In this document: positions 49,577 through 59,733 of the stretch, in pieces
How the letters are laid out: each line of letters starts with the position of its first letter
Numbering within the stretch: the stretch's first letter is position 1
Assembly: GCF_006438875.1 (NCBI RefSeq)
Contig: NZ_RCZH01000013.1
Location: forward strand, 124,001 to 188,000
DNA length: 64,000 nucleotides
Source of the DNA: Flavobacterium pectinovorum
Lineage (GTDB): Bacteria > Bacteroidota > Bacteroidia > Flavobacteriales > Flavobacteriaceae
Direction of reading: 5' to 3'
The notes under the pieces: generated by a model
What the model was told of the DNA's origin: nothing
Seen by the model: the letters and a program-made list of their open reading frames with translations, nothing else
The model's database searches: none
Position numbers and translations under genes: made by a program

Positions 49577-50618
49577 CTTACTTATTCTATTCCTTTTAAT
49601 TCCGTTTTTAGGATTTTCGAATGATGATAATTACATTTCAAAACAAAAAACCATCAAAAAAACCTACATCGTAAATTCGAATGCAGGAATTGATATCACT
49701 AACAAATATGGTAATATAACGGTATCAACCTGGGACGAGGATAAAATAGATCTTGAGATTACGATTAAAGTAACCGGAGGAAATGAAAACTGGGTCAACG
49801 AAAGACTAAACAGTATAGATGTCGATATTACTGCTCTAAAATCATTGGTTTCTGCTGTGACGAACTTAGGAAGCTCTTCTCTTAAAAGTAAAGGAAGTAG
49901 CAACAGTTTCGAAATTAATTATGTGATAAAAATTCCGAAAAACGGCTCTGTAAAAATCGACAACAAATACGGAAATATCACTACTCTAAATTTAGAATCT
50001 ACTACCGACATTTCTTGTAAGTACGGCAAAGTAAATCTGGGAAAATTAAACGGATCAAGCAATACGATTCAAATTGCATATTGTCAAAATTCAAATATTG
50101 ACTATATCAAAAATTCAAATATTGAAGCGCGTTATTCAGGTTTAAAAATTAACGAATCAGGAAATATAAATCTTGATGCCAGTTATAGTGATTTGACTGT
50201 TGGAGATAGTCAGAATATTAAATATGATTGCAATTACGGAACTTTTAAATTTCAAAAAGTCAACTCTTTTTCAGGTTCGGGAAATTATCTGACTATCCAG
50301 ATTTCTGAACTTTCAAGCAATCTGACTTCTGATATTACTTATAGTAAACTAAGTGTTGGCGTAATAAATGAAAAAGCCGGTAATGTTAATATCAACTCCA
50401 GTTATTCTGATGTTTCATTGGGATATAGCTCAAACTATGCTTTTGACTTTGATATCGCGACAAGATATGGAAGCATTAAAGCCGGTGAAGATCTAGAAAC
50501 TTCTGTAAGTGAAAGCAAAAGCAGCAGTAAAAACATCAGTGGTTATCATAAGAAAAAAGGGCAAAATAAAATTCAAGTTACATCGAGTTACGGAAACGTA
50601 TCATTAATCAAAAAATAA
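49560..50618 (+). CDS. Exported DUF4097-like beta-helix protein
   Basis: Protein of 352 residues with signal peptide (about 1-20, ending LGFSN). The body has repeated YGNI/YSDL units typical of DUF4097 (INTNKYGNITVSTWDEDKID-type, then DNKYGNITTLNLES, SYSDLTVGDSQ, SYSDVSLGYS, SYGNVSLIKK), expected to build a right-handed beta-helix. It overlaps the anti-sigma gene by 17 bp. Periplasmic or outer-membrane location likely; role unknown. Confidence 0.78.
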   Translation: MKKHYNLLILFLLIPFLGFSNDDNYISKQKTIKKTYIVNSNAGIDITNKYGNITVSTWDEDKIDLEITIKVTGGNENWVNERLNSIDVDITALKSLVSAVTNLGSSSLKSKGSSNSFEINYVIKIPKNGSVKIDNKYGNITTLNLESTTDISCKYGKVNLGKLNGSSNTIQIAYCQNSNIDYIKNSNIEARYSGLKINESGNINLDASYSDLTVGDSQNIKYDCNYGTFKFQKVNSFSGSGNYLTIQISELSSNLTSDITYSKLSVGVINEKAGNVNINSSYSDVSLGYSSNYAFDFDIATRYGSIKAGEDLETSVSESKSSSKNISGYHKKKGQNKIQVTSSYGNVSLIKK

Positions 50619-50638
50619 CAAACTTAAAATTTAAAGCA

Positions 50639-51364
50639 ATGAAAAAAATAGTACAATTGGCAGTTTTTAGTGCATTTTTAATAGGTTTTACGGCAAATGC
50701 ACAATCTGAGAAAATATCTGGAAATGGTAAAGTAGTTACAGAAACCAGAACTACATCTGATTATGATGCGATAAAAGTATCCGGCTCTTATGATGTTGAT
50801 TTAGTAGCGGGAAAAGAAGGTAAAATCATCCTTAAAGGGGAAGAAAATATTCTTGCAAATCTTATTGTTGAAGTCGAAGATAATACGCTGAAAATTTACA
50901 ATAAAAAGAATACCAACTTACGACCAAGTATGGGTAAAAAGATACATGTTACAATTCCGTTTGAGAAAATATCTGAGGTAAATTTATCCGGTTCAGGAAA
51001 TGTTCAGTCTAAAGATCCGATTAAAAATGATAAATTCTTAGCAAAATTGTCCGGTTCAGGGAACTTTAATTTAGCTGTAGATTCAAATAATTTAGAACTT
51101 AATTTAAGCGGTTCCGGAAATGTGCGTTTAAAAGGAACTGCTAACAACTTTAGTACAAAACTTTCGGGTTCAGGAGATATTGATGCTGCCGATTTAAAAT
51201 CTAAAAATGTTGATGTAAATGTATCGGGATCTGGAAATAGCCGTGTTAATTGCAACGAAAGTTTAACGGCAAGAGTTTCTGGTTCAGGAGATATTAAATA
51301 CAGCGGAAATCCTGAAAAACGTGACGTTAAAGTTTCGGGATCAGGAAATATTTCAAAAGCGTAA
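50639..51364 (+). CDS. Exported head-GIN (DUF2807) domain protein
   Basis: Protein of 241 residues with signal peptide (about 1-21, ending TANAQ). The mature part is a beta-helix with seven [LV]SGSG[ND] turns (NLSGSGNVQS, KLSGSGNFNL and so on), the pattern of the DUF2807/head-GIN family. It follows the DUF4097 gene by 20 bp and is the last gene of the sigma-factor unit. Confidence 0.9.
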   Translation: MKKIVQLAVFSAFLIGFTANAQSEKISGNGKVVTETRTTSDYDAIKVSGSYDVDLVAGKEGKIILKGEENILANLIVEVEDNTLKIYNKKNTNLRPSMGKKIHVTIPFEKISEVNLSGSGNVQSKDPIKNDKFLAKLSGSGNFNLAVDSNNLELNLSGSGNVRLKGTANNFSTKLSGSGDIDAADLKSKNVDVNVSGSGNSRVNCNESLTARVSGSGDIKYSGNPEKRDVKVSGSGNISKA

Positions 51365-51452
51365 TAATAAAAAAGATCTTGCAATCATCAATCAAAAAAT
51401 GAACAAACAATCTGATTTTTATTATTGATTACATTTATTAAAGGCTAATTAT

Positions 51453-51498
51453 AAAGAGAATTTCATGTGATTCAAAACGATCATGAAATTCTCTTTTT
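51453..51498. terminator. Bidirectional terminator between the head-GIN and UMF1 genes
   Basis: AAAGAGAATTTCATG (51453-51467) and CATGAAATTCTCTTT (51482-51496) are exact complements, ending in T. It ends both convergent units. Confidence 0.88.
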
Positions 51499-51504
51499 TA
51501 TATA

Positions 51505-52824
51505 TTATTTTGAAAGTTCTTTTTTGTGTACTCTTCTCAATAAGAAAATTGATGTAACAAAGAAAACTGCTAAAATTACAATTGCTGCACGCGGGCTTCC
51601 GGTAATCTGATCGATAATACCATAAACACACATTCCGATTACGATTCCGATTTTTTCTGCCACATCATAAAAGCTGAAGAATGACGCTGTATCTTCTGTC
51701 TCCGGTAATAATTTTGAATAGGTAGAACGAGATAAAGCCTGAATTCCTCCCATTACAAATCCTGCAACAGTTGCCATAACGTAAAAATGCATTGGTAAAG
51801 TAATAAAGTATGCAAGAGCACAAAATACTGCCCAAACAGCATTAATTACAATTAAAGTTGGAACATTTCCAAATTTTGCAGAAGCTCTCGAGGTCAAAAC
51901 CGCTCCAATAACTGCTACTAATTGTATAATCAGAATACATATAATTAATCCAATTGTTCCTTCTTCTTTAGACGACCACTGAATTTCTTGTGCGCCAAAA
52001 TAGGTTGCAACAAGCATAACGGTTTGTACTGCCATACTCGAAACAAAGAATCCTCCTAAATATCTTTTTAATGGAATATTTTCTTTCAATAATGCCCAAA
52101 CTTTCTTAAGTTCTTTGAAGCCATTAAATACAACAGATTTTGTTAGTTTTTCGCCCGTTTCTTTACTTCCTTTAGGTAAATAATAATAGGTATATTGACT
52201 GAATAATACCCACCAGACTCCCACCATTATAAACGAATAACGCATCGCTTTCATTGCTGGTTCCGGACCTGTAATTCGAAACCAATCCGGTTTCATTATC
52301 ATCGCCAAATTAATAACTAGCAAAATAACGCTTCCGATATATCCTAAAGAATATCCCTTTGCACTAATTCTGTCTTGTTGTTCTTCAAATGCGATATCCG
52401 GAAGATAGGAATTGTAAAAAACCAAACTTCCCCAATATCCAATTAAGCCTAAGAAATAAAATGCAAGCCCAATGTAAATATTGCCAAGATCAAACCAATA
52501 TAATCCCATACAGGATAAAGCTCCTAAATAACAGAAAAATTTCATAAATGCCTTTTTATTTCCAACATAATCGGCAATTCCTGATAATAAAGGGGAAATA
52601 AAAGAAACGACTAAAAAGGCAAAAGCAGTTGTAAAACTGATTAAAGCTGAGTTTTTAAGATGCATCCCAAAAACATCAATATAATGATCACGTTTAGCGA
52701 ATAAAGCTTCGTAAAAAATTGGAAATACTGCCGAAGCAATCGTAAGGGTATAAACGGAATTTGCCCAATCATAAAATGCCCAGGCATTTAATAATTTTTT
52801 ATCTCCTTTTTGTAGGTTTTTCAT
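51505..52824 (-). CDS. UMF1-type (Atg22-like) MFS transporter
   Basis: Twelve-span permease of 439 residues. The opening LNAWAFYDWANSVYTLTIAS is the UMF1/Atg22 signature, with WGSLVFYNSYLPDIAFEEQQ and the motif GGIQALSRSTYSKLLPE. Family members export amino acids or are of unknown substrate. It stands alone between terminators. Confidence 0.85.
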   Translation of the reverse strand: MKNLQKGDKKLLNAWAFYDWANSVYTLTIASAVFPIFYEALFAKRDHYIDVFGMHLKNSALISFTTAFAFLVVSFISPLLSGIADYVGNKKAFMKFFCYLGALSCMGLYWFDLGNIYIGLAFYFLGLIGYWGSLVFYNSYLPDIAFEEQQDRISAKGYSLGYIGSVILLVINLAMIMKPDWFRITGPEPAMKAMRYSFIMVGVWWVLFSQYTYYYLPKGSKETGEKLTKSVVFNGFKELKKVWALLKENIPLKRYLGGFFVSSMAVQTVMLVATYFGAQEIQWSSKEEGTIGLIICILIIQLVAVIGAVLTSRASAKFGNVPTLIVINAVWAVFCALAYFITLPMHFYVMATVAGFVMGGIQALSRSTYSKLLPETEDTASFFSFYDVAEKIGIVIGMCVYGIIDQITGSPRAAIVILAVFFVTSIFLLRRVHKKELSK

Positions 52825-52947
52825 AGAAATGGTGTTGTTAATGCGCTACGAATTTATCTAATTTTTATCATAATCAGGTAGATTTTGAAAAATTCCTGTA
52901 TTAATAAATTATAAACAATCCAGAAATTAGGTTCTGTCATATTGAAA

Positions 52948-52977
52948 TAAAAAAAGCTATTCTAAAAGAATAGCTTT
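52948..52977 (-). terminator. Terminator of the M48 protease gene
   Basis: AAAGCTATTCT and AGAATAGCTTT form a stem with a 3-base loop and a T run on the minus strand, 24 bp after the stop of the gene at 53001. Confidence 0.85.
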
Positions 52978-53000
52978 CCTATTTTATCTATAGTATATCT

Positions 53001-53810
53001 TTATTTTATAATACCAACTTTAAGTGCTGTGGCTTTTGCTTCTGGAATCAATGATTTTAAATTTGCAATCCTTGTAGCGTCAGAAGGGTGTGTACTCATA
53101 AACTCCGGTGTGCCCGCCGCTCCTGAATTGGAAGACATTCTAGTCCAAAAAGCGAGTGCATCATCTGGATTATAACCTGCAATTGCCATTAATGTCAATC
53201 CTATTTTATCTGCTTCACTTTCATTACTTCTGCTAAACGGAAGCATTACTCCTACCTCTGTTCCCATTCCGTATGCCTGCGAGAATATTTCTTTAGTTTG
53301 TGCCGATTTACTGCTTGTAGCAGCATCCAAAACTGCTCCTCCTATGGATTGCAATTGTGCCGCACTCATTCTTTGTGCCCCGTGATTGGCTAATGCGTGC
53401 GAAACTTCATGTCCCATAACAGTTGCTAATCCTGATTCGTTTTGAGTTACTGGTAAAATTCCTGAATAAACCACGATTTTTCCACCAGGAAGACACCATG
53501 CATTTACTTCTTTATTATCTACCAATTTATATTCCCAGCGGTAATCTTTTAAGTACTGGGACTGACCTAAGTAAGCAAGATATTTTTCGGCAGCAGCTTT
53601 GATTTTTGATCCTACCAAGTCAACTCTTTTCGCATCGGCTGTTCCGGTAATAACTTTATTCTCCGTTAAAAAAGTACTGTATTGTTGAAACGAGGTTGGA
53701 AATAATTCACTATTCGAAACAAAGTTTAAATTTTGTTTTCCTGTAATTGGATTGGTTGCGCAACCTGCTAAGGTGGCTATAAATAGACCTAATATTAGAT
53801 GTTTTTTCAT
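53001..53810 (-). CDS. M48-family metalloprotease lipoprotein (LoiP/BepA-like)
   Basis: Zn-endopeptidase of 269 residues. The lipobox TLAGC places the lipid Cys at residue 17. The Zn motif HEVSH is at 134-138 and the third ligand in NESEADKIG (about E197). It likely acts in outer-membrane protein quality control. It is a single gene located 86 bp from the GH31 gene. Confidence 0.9.
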   Translation of the reverse strand: MKKHLILGLFIATLAGCATNPITGKQNLNFVSNSELFPTSFQQYSTFLTENKVITGTADAKRVDLVGSKIKAAAEKYLAYLGQSQYLKDYRWEYKLVDNKEVNAWCLPGGKIVVYSGILPVTQNESGLATVMGHEVSHALANHGAQRMSAAQLQSIGGAVLDAATSSKSAQTKEIFSQAYGMGTEVGVMLPFSRSNESEADKIGLTLMAIAGYNPDDALAFWTRMSSNSGAAGTPEFMSTHPSDATRIANLKSLIPEAKATALKVGIIK

Positions 53811-53895
53811 GATTTTGATATTTTACAACACACAAAAATACAACTATTATTAATTCTTGTTTTATATAATTTTCTTAAAATTTATCAGAATTTAC

Positions 53896-56295
53896 TTATT
53901 CTCCGGTAATATGCAATTCCGTAAACTCTTTATCAACAATTAAGAAATGATTTTCATTAAAAGCAATTTTGTCAAAGGCTATGTTTTCATTGTCGATTTC
54001 GATTTCTGTTACTTTAAAAGGTAACCCAATCAGGTTAATTTTGTATTTGGTATAAGGTGTGTCGTATTTTCCTTCTTTATGCAACTGAACTATTAATTCC
54101 TTTTCTTTTCCCACTGTTGTGAAAGATAAAAAACTGTAACGTCCTTTTTTATAATCATAACCATCCTGAGCATCTTCATAAACAACTGACTTTTCTTTTC
54201 CGTTTTTAAAGTACAAATCGAGAACTAATTCATCAAACTCCAATTCGCCTACATATTGTTGTACAGGATATTTTGGAATTATTGCTCCAGCTTTTACAAA
54301 AACAGGAATTTCATCAAATTTGGTATCTACCCAAACTTCTCTTCCTCCGTTTGAAAACTCATTTGTCCAGTAGTTATACCATTCTCCTCGTGGAATATAC
54401 ATACGTCTACCTACAGCATTAGGTTCAAGAATTGGACAGACCAAAATTTGATTTCCAAAGATGAATTCATCATTACGATAATGCGTTTGTGTATCATCCT
54501 GATCGTAATAAACTAACGGTTTCAACATCGGGATTCCTTCTTCAATATACTGCCAGAACATGGTGTACAAATAAGGCAATAACTGATAACGCAAGCTCAC
54601 AAATTTGCGCGTAATATTAATCACTTCTTCATCAAAAGCCCAAGGCTCCTGATTACCGTGATCTCCCGAAGAATGCGTTCTGCAAAACGGGTGAAAAACA
54701 CCTAACTGAATCCAACGTGCATACAATTCTCCGGTTGGCTGTTCCGCAAAACCTCCAATATCAGAACCGGTAAAACCCATTCCGGAAATACACATTCTTT
54801 GTACCTGAATATTAGCCAGCCATAAATGTTCCCAGGTTGCAACGTTATCGCCCGTCCAGGACGAAGTATAACGCTGTGCTCCTGAATAAGCAGATCTTGT
54901 TATTACAAATGGACGCTTAGGATATGCAAATCGCTTTACACCATGATAGGTTGCTCTCGCCATTTGCGTACCGTAAATATTGTGCGCCTTTCTATGGCTG
55001 CAAGGATTTCCATCATAAGAGTGACGAACATCCATTGGAAAAGTTTTGTTTGGAACCTCCATAACTGCTGGTTCGTTCATATCATTCCAAACTCCTTTTA
55101 CTCCAATGTCTGAAATTAATTCTTTAAATAATCCCGCCCACCATTCTCTAACTACGGGATTTGTATAATCAGGAAAATTACATTCTCCTGGCCAAACTTT
55201 ACCTTTCATGTAAGGTCCATCGGCTCTTTTACAGAAATAATCTTTCTCTAAAGCTTCTTTATAAACCCAGTAATCTTTGTCAATTTTAATTCCGGGATCG
55301 ATGATTACAACCGTTTTAAAACCGTCTTCTGCCAATTCTGCAACCATTCGCTTTGGATCCGGAAAATATTCTTTATTCCAGGTAAAACATCGAAAGCCTT
55401 CCATATAATCAATGTCCAGATAAATGGCATCGCAAGGAATTTTTAGTTCTCTGAATTTTGAAGTAATTTCTTTTACTTTACTCTCCGGATAATAACTCCA
55501 TTTACATTGATGATACCCCAGAACCCAAAGTGGCGGTAACTCAGGTTTACCCGTCAAATCGGTATAGGTTGTCACTACATCCTGCATTTGCGGCCCGTAA
55601 ATAAAGTAGTAATTCATCTCGCCCCCTTCTGCCCAAAAGCTGGCAACATTTCTTCTTTCCTGACAAAAATCAAAGAAAGTTCTAAAAGTATTATCGAAGA
55701 AAATTCCGTAAGATTGTTTGTTTTGTAAACCAATATAAAACGGAACTACTTTGTATAATGGATCTTGTTCTTTTTGATAAGCATATTGATCTGTAGCAAA
55801 ATTTTCTAATCGTTTGCCTTTTAAATTCATTTGAGTGGCTTTGTCTCCAAGACCATAAAAACATTCTCCATCTTTAGAAGATTTACTCATTTTTACGATA
55901 TTTCCGCCATATTCATAGCTTTCTTCCCAATGAAAACCAAGTTCGTCTTCAAGAATCAAAAGATCGTTTAAATCATAAATCGACAAACGTAGATCTACTT
56001 TTTGAATTTTGCATTTTACCTTACTGGTTCTAATCTGAAAATAAGTTGCCTCTTCTGTAAGTTCTAAAAAATTGTAACCATGCAACTGTGTTTTATCAAT
56101 TGCATACGAAAAGTCATTGCTAAAATAGCCTTTTGTAGTAAAACGAAAACGAATTAAACTGTCCCTAAGTATAGTGACTTTTAAGATTACTTTATTGTCG
56201 GTATGAAAAAAGACAGAATCGCCTTCATGTTCAAATGAAACAATTTTTGATGGATATAAATCGCCTTTGTATTCTAATGATGTATTTGTAATCAT
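53896..56295 (-). CDS. Glycoside hydrolase family 31 alpha-glucosidase
   Basis: Protein of 799 residues without signal peptide, so cytoplasmic. The catalytic nucleophile region GVWNDMNEP is intact (about residue 395), with the N-terminal beta domain (QNKQSYGIFFDNTFRTFFDF) and the GDNVATWEHLW acid-base region. It cleaves alpha-glucosides from non-reducing ends. It follows the glycogen genes glgB, glgC and glgA and has its own TATGTTTG box (56335-56342). Confidence 0.9.
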   Translation of the reverse strand: MITNTSLEYKGDLYPSKIVSFEHEGDSVFFHTDNKVILKVTILRDSLIRFRFTTKGYFSNDFSYAIDKTQLHGYNFLELTEEATYFQIRTSKVKCKIQKVDLRLSIYDLNDLLILEDELGFHWEESYEYGGNIVKMSKSSKDGECFYGLGDKATQMNLKGKRLENFATDQYAYQKEQDPLYKVVPFYIGLQNKQSYGIFFDNTFRTFFDFCQERRNVASFWAEGGEMNYYFIYGPQMQDVVTTYTDLTGKPELPPLWVLGYHQCKWSYYPESKVKEITSKFRELKIPCDAIYLDIDYMEGFRCFTWNKEYFPDPKRMVAELAEDGFKTVVIIDPGIKIDKDYWVYKEALEKDYFCKRADGPYMKGKVWPGECNFPDYTNPVVREWWAGLFKELISDIGVKGVWNDMNEPAVMEVPNKTFPMDVRHSYDGNPCSHRKAHNIYGTQMARATYHGVKRFAYPKRPFVITRSAYSGAQRYTSSWTGDNVATWEHLWLANIQVQRMCISGMGFTGSDIGGFAEQPTGELYARWIQLGVFHPFCRTHSSGDHGNQEPWAFDEEVINITRKFVSLRYQLLPYLYTMFWQYIEEGIPMLKPLVYYDQDDTQTHYRNDEFIFGNQILVCPILEPNAVGRRMYIPRGEWYNYWTNEFSNGGREVWVDTKFDEIPVFVKAGAIIPKYPVQQYVGELEFDELVLDLYFKNGKEKSVVYEDAQDGYDYKKGRYSFLSFTTVGKEKELIVQLHKEGKYDTPYTKYKINLIGLPFKVTEIEIDNENIAFDKIAFNENHFLIVDKEFTELHITGE

Positions 56296-56334
56296 ATCGC
56301 TAATGAGTTAATTGGATATCGGTAATCTCTATTC

Positions 56335-56342
56335 CAAACATA
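56335..56342 (-). promoter_or_regulatory. -7 box (TATGTTTG) of the GH31 gene
   Basis: Matches TAnnTTTG on the minus strand, 39 bp upstream of the start. No clear -33. Confidence 0.5.
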
Positions 56343-56494
56343 CAAAAAAACTTGGTAAACCTCTATGAATAAAAGGATTATTCACGAAAACGTTTTTTCT
56401 GAATGAGTCCTAAATTACATCTCAAAAAATCGCCAATTCGATAATTTAAAAACGCTAAACTGATAAAATGACATTCTAAAAAGCCATTGTTTTT

Positions 56495-58399
56495 TTATCC
56501 AAACGAATAAACCGTAACGCTTAAAGGCGGCAAAATTAATTCAACAGAAAAATCCCTGCCGTCATAAGGTGTATTTTCTATTTTTATTGACTTGGAGTTT
56601 CCAACACTGCTTCCGCCGTAAATTGTTGCGTCACTATTAAAAACTTGTTCCAGCTTTCCTTTCTGTGAAATTCCTATTCTATAATTCTCTCTAACCACTT
56701 GCGTGAAATTACAAACTACAACTAGATTTTCATTGTGATGATTTCCTTTTCGGATATAAGATAAAACAGCGTTTTGATGATCTGAATAATTAATCCATTC
56801 AAAACCTTCGCCAGTAAATTGTTTTTCATATAATGCAGGACTGGATTTATACAACTGATTCAAATCTGTAATTACTTTTTTAATTCCGGAATGATAGTCA
56901 TATTGCAGTAAATGCCAGTCTAAGCTTTTTTCAAAATTCCATTCGTCACTTTGTCCAAATTCAGATCCCATAAATAAGAGTTTAGTTCCGGGATGTGTGA
57001 ACATATAACCGTAAAGCAATCTTAAATTGGCAAATTTCTGCCATTCGTCACCCGGCATTTTATTGGCAATAGATTTCTTTCCGTAAACCACTTCATCATG
57101 AGAAAACGGTAACATAAAATTTTCCGTAAAAGCATAAGTCATCGAAAATGTCAAATCATTCTGATGGTATTTTCTATAAACGGTGTCCTTTTGAAAGTAT
57201 TTTAAAGTATCGTGCATCCAACCCATCATCCATTTCATTCCAAAACCTAAACCGCCCGTAAACGTAGGTCTGGAAACCATAGGAAAAGAAGTGCTTTCTT
57301 CAGCAATAGTTTGAACTCCATCAAAATTAGCATAGATTACTTCGTTAAATTCTTTAAGAAAACTAATGGTATCAAGGTTTTCCCTTCCACCATAAATATT
57401 AGGTTCCCATTCGCCTTCATTTCGAGAATAATCAAGATACAACATAGAAGCAACGGCATCAACTCTCAAGCCATCGACATGATAATGCTGTAGCCAAAAA
57501 ACAGCATTACTTATTAAAAAAGCCCTGACTTCATTACGCCCATAATTAAAAACTAGGCTTTTCCAATCCGGATGATATCCTTTACGGCGATCCGGATGCT
57601 CATATAAATTAGATCCGTCAAAGAAACCTAAACCATGTGCATCGTCCGGAAAATGTGACGGAACCCAGTCCAGAATCACACCAATACCCGCCTGATGTAA
57701 TTTATCAACCAAGACCATAAAATCCTGCGGTTTCCCAAAACGAGAAGTCGGAGCAAAATATCCGGTTAATTGATAACCCCATGAAGGATCATAGGGATAT
57801 TCCATAATTGGCATAAATTCGATATGAGTAAAACCCGTTTCTTTTACATATTTTACTAAATCGTCCGCCAGTTCTAAATAAGTCAAAAAACGATTGTTAT
57901 CCCCACGTTTCCAAGAACCTAAATGCACTTCATAAACCGAATAAGGTTTATCGAGAGCATTATTCTCCTGACGAGTCTGCATCCATTTTTCGTCTTTCCA
58001 GTTATAATCCAAATCCCAAACTACAGAAGCAGTATGAGGTGGTTTTTCACAATACAAAGCAAATGGATCTGCTTTTTCGGTTACAATTCCATTAATACTC
58101 GATTGAATTTTATACTTATAAAGTGCTCCTTTTGTAATTTCCGGAATAAATCCTTCCCATATACCTGAAGAATCCCAGCGTACCTGCAATAAATGCTCGC
58201 CTCCTGTCCAATAATTAAAATCGCCAACTACTGAAACAGATTCAGATGTTGGAGCCCAAACCGCAAAATAAACGCCTTTTACTCCGTTAACTTCAATTAA
58301 ATGCGCTCCTAATTTTTCGTATAATTTGAAGTGTTTTCCGGCTTTGAATAAATCAATATCAAAATCAGTAAAGAGAGAATGCGTGATAACTTTATTCAT
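56495..58399 (-). CDS. glgB: 1,4-alpha-glucan branching enzyme
   Basis: Transfers alpha-1,4 segments to alpha-1,6 branches in glycogen. Protein of 634 residues: CBM48 domain (about 25-115, GVYFAVWAPTSESVSVVGDF), GH13 barrel with GLRVDAVASMLYLDY (Asp nucleophile), IAEEST (Glu acid-base) and FSHDEVVYGKKS (third Asp), and a C-terminal beta domain. It lies 53 bp after glgC and is probably cotranscribed with it. Confidence 0.95.
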   Translation of the reverse strand: MNKVITHSLFTDFDIDLFKAGKHFKLYEKLGAHLIEVNGVKGVYFAVWAPTSESVSVVGDFNYWTGGEHLLQVRWDSSGIWEGFIPEITKGALYKYKIQSSINGIVTEKADPFALYCEKPPHTASVVWDLDYNWKDEKWMQTRQENNALDKPYSVYEVHLGSWKRGDNNRFLTYLELADDLVKYVKETGFTHIEFMPIMEYPYDPSWGYQLTGYFAPTSRFGKPQDFMVLVDKLHQAGIGVILDWVPSHFPDDAHGLGFFDGSNLYEHPDRRKGYHPDWKSLVFNYGRNEVRAFLISNAVFWLQHYHVDGLRVDAVASMLYLDYSRNEGEWEPNIYGGRENLDTISFLKEFNEVIYANFDGVQTIAEESTSFPMVSRPTFTGGLGFGMKWMMGWMHDTLKYFQKDTVYRKYHQNDLTFSMTYAFTENFMLPFSHDEVVYGKKSIANKMPGDEWQKFANLRLLYGYMFTHPGTKLLFMGSEFGQSDEWNFEKSLDWHLLQYDYHSGIKKVITDLNQLYKSSPALYEKQFTGEGFEWINYSDHQNAVLSYIRKGNHHNENLVVVCNFTQVVRENYRIGISQKGKLEQVFNSDATIYGGSSVGNSKSIKIENTPYDGRDFSVELILPPLSVTVYSFG

Positions 58400-58452
58400 A
58401 CTTGGTTTTTATAATTGGAATTTGGGATTATTCCATTGATTTTTTTTTAATC

Positions 58453-59733
58453 TTATTCAATTCTAAAATTGTCCGATAAAATTGCTCCTTTTTTAACAAC
58501 AACAATTCCGTCTTTTATACTGTATAATTCATTTGTAAAATTATCCAAATGCTTACCACCGTTAATATGAACGTTGTTTCCTATTCGAACATTTTTATCA
58601 ACCAAAGCGTTATTTATAAAACAGTTTTCGCCAATTCCAACATGAATTTTATTGATACTTGCCTCATGATTCAATTCGTCAAGATCCTGATAAAAATCAT
58701 TACCCATTACATAACAATTTTCAAGAACAGTCCCTGCGCCTATTCTGGAACGAATACCTATCACAGAACTTTTTATTTCCTTAGCATTGATAATACAGCC
58801 TTCAGAAATTAAGGATTGATTGATAATTGAATTTCTAAATTTAGATGGTGGTAATAATCTTGGCCTTGTGAAAATTTTATTGTCGTTATCAAATAAATTG
58901 AATTCAGGAATATCTGCCGTTAAACCAATATTTGCTTCAAAGAAAGATTCAATATTTCCAATATCTGTCCAATATCCTTCATACTGATAACTCAAAATTT
59001 TATGTTTTCCGACAGCCTGCGGAATGATCTCTTTTCCAAAATCTTTCGTTTCCGGATCAGCCATTAAATCCTCTAATAATTGACGGTTAAAAATATAGAT
59101 TCCCATTGAGGCTAAATATTTTTTACCTTTTTCCTGCATTTGCTCGCTAACTTCAGATTCCCATTGCGGCAAAAGTGATGCGTCAGGTTTCTCAATAAAA
59201 GCTTCTACACAACTTTCATGGTTAGTTTTCAGGATTCCAAATTCAGGTGCGTCTTTAGCATTTACTGGCAGAGTGGCTATCGAAATAGCAGCATCGGCAG
59301 CAATATGAGCTTCCAGCATTTCATTAAAATCCATCTGATACAACTGATCACCAGACAAAATTAATGCGTGATCAAATTCATGTTTCAAAAAATGTGACAT
59401 ACATTGTCGAACAGCATCGGCAGTTCCCTGAAACCACGTTGGATTATCCGGAGTTTGTTCTGCTGCTAAAATATCAACAAATGACTGGCTGAAAATGCTA
59501 AAATTAAAGGTGTTTTTAATATGCGCATTCAAAGATGCTGAGTTGAATTGCGTCAAAACAAATATTTTAAAAATATCAGAATTGATACAATTTGAAATCG
59601 GAATATCAACCAATCGGTATTTTCCACCAATTGGAACTGCAGGTTTTGACCTTGTTTCTGTTAACGGAAACAAACGTGATCCTTGTCCTCCTCCTAAAAT
59701 AATAGCAACTACATTTTTCTTTTTAAATTTCAT
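58453..59733 (-). CDS. glgC: Glucose-1-phosphate adenylyltransferase
   Basis: Makes ADP-glucose from glucose 1-phosphate and ATP for glycogen synthesis. Protein of 426 residues from ATG 59733. N-terminal GGGQGSRLFPLTETRSKPAV and PIGGKYRLVDIPISNC, the substrate region GTADAVRQC and the C-terminal left-handed beta-helix (repeats GENCFINNALVDKNVRIGNN) are typical. The start overlaps the end of glgA by 11 bp; an earlier TTG at 59742 is possible but less likely. Confidence 0.95.
   Translation of the reverse strand: MKFKKKNVVAIILGGGQGSRLFPLTETRSKPAVPIGGKYRLVDIPISNCINSDIFKIFVLTQFNSASLNAHIKNTFNFSIFSQSFVDILAAEQTPDNPTWFQGTADAVRQCMSHFLKHEFDHALILSGDQLYQMDFNEMLEAHIAADAAISIATLPVNAKDAPEFGILKTNHESCVEAFIEKPDASLLPQWESEVSEQMQEKGKKYLASMGIYIFNRQLLEDLMADPETKDFGKEIIPQAVGKHKILSYQYEGYWTDIGNIESFFEANIGLTADIPEFNLFDNDNKIFTRPRLLPPSKFRNSIINQSLISEGCIINAKEIKSSVIGIRSRIGAGTVLENCYVMGNDFYQDLDELNHEASINKIHVGIGENCFINNALVDKNVRIGNNVHINGGKHLDNFTNELYSIKDGIVVVKKGAILSDNFRIE

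Noticed and set aside
51004..51384. Minus-strand open frame opposite the head-GIN gene
   Set aside because: It mirrors the SGSGN repeats, giving a PEP-rich product with no start signals, so it is a shadow.
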